5,481 nucleotides of DNA from positions 1 through 5,481 of the forward strand of contig CANKGM010000158.1 of NCBI GenBank assembly GCA_947481355.1, written 5' to 3'. A program made the translations under genes and the position numbers. Each line of letters starts with the position of its first letter. Within the stretch, counting starts at the first letter, position 1. Under the pieces are notes generated by a model. That model did no database searches. It was not told the DNA's origin and worked only from the letters and a program-made list of their open reading frames with translations. Shown piece after piece: positions 4,624-5,481 of this stretch. Origin of the DNA: Chitinophagaceae bacterium. GTDB taxonomy: Bacteria; Bacteroidota; Bacteroidia; Chitinophagales; Chitinophagaceae.

Positions 4624-5481
4624 ATGAAATTCAAATCATATTTAGCTAAACCTTTCGCCAGCGTAATTCAGCGGAAACTTCTAAAATCTTCTCAAACAGC
4701 CCTGGAAGATCAGCAAATTATATTGAAATCCCTCCTGTCTGAAGGCGCTAAGGCGGAATTTGGGAAGGAACACCATTTTGGTGAAATTTTTGATTATAAA
4801 GGCTATACACAGGCAGTTCCTATCCGAGATTATGAAAAATATGCCCCCTATATTGCCAAAATCAAGGAGGGCAAGCAAAATATTTTATGGCCCGGCAAGC
4901 CCATTTACCTAGCTAAAACCTCCGGTACAACCTCTGGAGCTAAATATATACCGATTACCAAGGATTCAATCCCTAATCATATTAATACCGCTCGGAATGC
5001 CCTACTATTATATATAGCGGAATCTGGAAATGCCAGCTTTGCCGATGGTAGAATGATCTTTTTGTCCGGTTCGCCTGTACTCGACCGAGTGGGAGGGATT
5101 CCAACGGGTAGGTTAAGTGGTATCGTAAACCACCATATCCCGGGATACCTGAGAAAAAATCAGTTACCTTCTTACGAGACCAATTGTGTTGAAGATTGGG
5201 AAACAAAGCTAGATCGAATCGTTCAGGAAACTATTGATCAGGATATGACCCTTATTAGCGGTATCCCCCCTTGGATGCAAATGTATTTTGACCGGTTGAT
5301 GGAAAAAACAGGCAAGAAAATTGGAGATCTATTTCCTAATTTTTCCGTACTAGTACATGGAGGGGTGAATTTTAGTCCCTATAAGTCTAAATTAATGGAT
5401 AGTATAGGACGGAAAGTGGATACGGTTGAAACCTTTCCTGCCTCAGAAGGATTTTTTGCTTTTCAAGACACCTTAGCGCAG
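4624..5481 (+). CDS. GH3-family adenylating enzyme, 3' end outside window
   Basis: The reading frame from ATG at 4624 stays open for 286 codons to the window edge; complete family members have about 500 residues. The product resembles the bacterial proteins annotated 'GH3 auxin-responsive promoter family'. These belong to the acyl-adenylate-forming (ANL/firefly luciferase) superfamily, in which plant members conjugate amino acids to plant hormones. The start MKFKSYLAKPFAS is typical of Bacteroidota homologues. The ATP/AMP-binding motif 1 is AKTSGTTSGAKYIPIT (97-112), and motif 2 is ETFPASEGFFAFQD (269-282), with the SEG that contacts the nucleotide. VPIRDYE (about 65-71) and ENVLWPGKP-like QNILWPGKP (85-93) also fit. 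The bacterial substrate is unknown; adenylation of a carboxylic acid followed by conjugation is inferred from the family. No Shine-Dalgarno is seen, but a strong candidate promoter lies just upstream. The C-terminal lid domain is not in the window. Confidence 0.93.
   Translation, partial: MKFKSYLAKPFASVIQRKLLKSSQTALEDQQIILKSLLSEGAKAEFGKEHHFGEIFDYKGYTQAVPIRDYEKYAPYIAKIKEGKQNILWPGKPIYLAKTSGTTSGAKYIPITKDSIPNHINTARNALLLYIAESGNASFADGRMIFLSGSPVLDRVGGIPTGRLSGIVNHHIPGYLRKNQLPSYETNCVEDWETKLDRIVQETIDQDMTLISGIPPWMQMYFDRLMEKTGKKIGDLFPNFSVLVHGGVNFSPYKSKLMDSIGRKVDTVETFPASEGFFAFQDTLAQ

Noticed and set aside
4681..5206. Short open frames on the minus strand inside the GH3-family gene (4681-4878, 4982-5206)
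   Set aside because: They are antisense to a well-supported coding region and their translations show no recognisable protein.

Overview
The window looks like ordinary chromosome from a Bacteroidota bacterium. Three things point there. A DUF3667-type membrane protein and a bacterial GH3-family protein are both typical of that phylum. Start codons lack clear Shine-Dalgarno sequences. Upstream regions carry matches to the Bacteroidota promoter pattern (TTTG, about 19-21 bp, TAnnTTTG). The assignment rests on recognised protein families and motifs read by eye; no search was run.

Layout. (1) Positions 3-1801, plus strand: the 3' part of a DUF3667-like membrane protein gene, overlapping by 4 bp (ATGA) a complete mazG gene. 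(2) Positions 1803-3476, minus strand: a PolX-family gene converging on mazG with one base between the stop codons. Its PHP phosphoesterase domain is intact, but its polymerase domain lacks the catalytic aspartates. (3) Positions 3477-3589: a short intergenic stretch with a strong UUCG-loop terminator and a small direct repeat. (4) Positions 3590-3784, minus strand: a 64-residue Lys/Ala/Pro protein resembling the tail of histone H1, built of six 9-residue repeats. (5) Positions 3880-4486, minus strand: rpmA (L27) and rplU (L21), with rplU transcribed first. (6) Positions 4487-4623: a divergent promoter region with an operator-like dyad over the rplU promoter. (7) Positions 4624-5481, plus strand: the first 286 codons of a GH3-family adenylating enzyme gene, running off the window.

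Functionally this is mostly housekeeping: two large-subunit ribosomal proteins, nucleotide-pool sanitation (MazG), probable DNA repair or processing (PolX/PHP) and a nucleoid-type basic peptide. The rplU-rpmA operon may read through into the H1-like gene, because the only convincing terminator on that strand lies after it; the H1-like gene also has its own candidate promoter. No mobile element, CRISPR array, rRNA or tRNA was seen, and no intergenic stretch exceeds 300 bases. I found no convincing undescribed multi-gene system. The points most worth a second look are the 81-bp duplication and A7 tracts in the H1-like gene, the polymerase-dead PolX, and the dyads over the rplU promoter.
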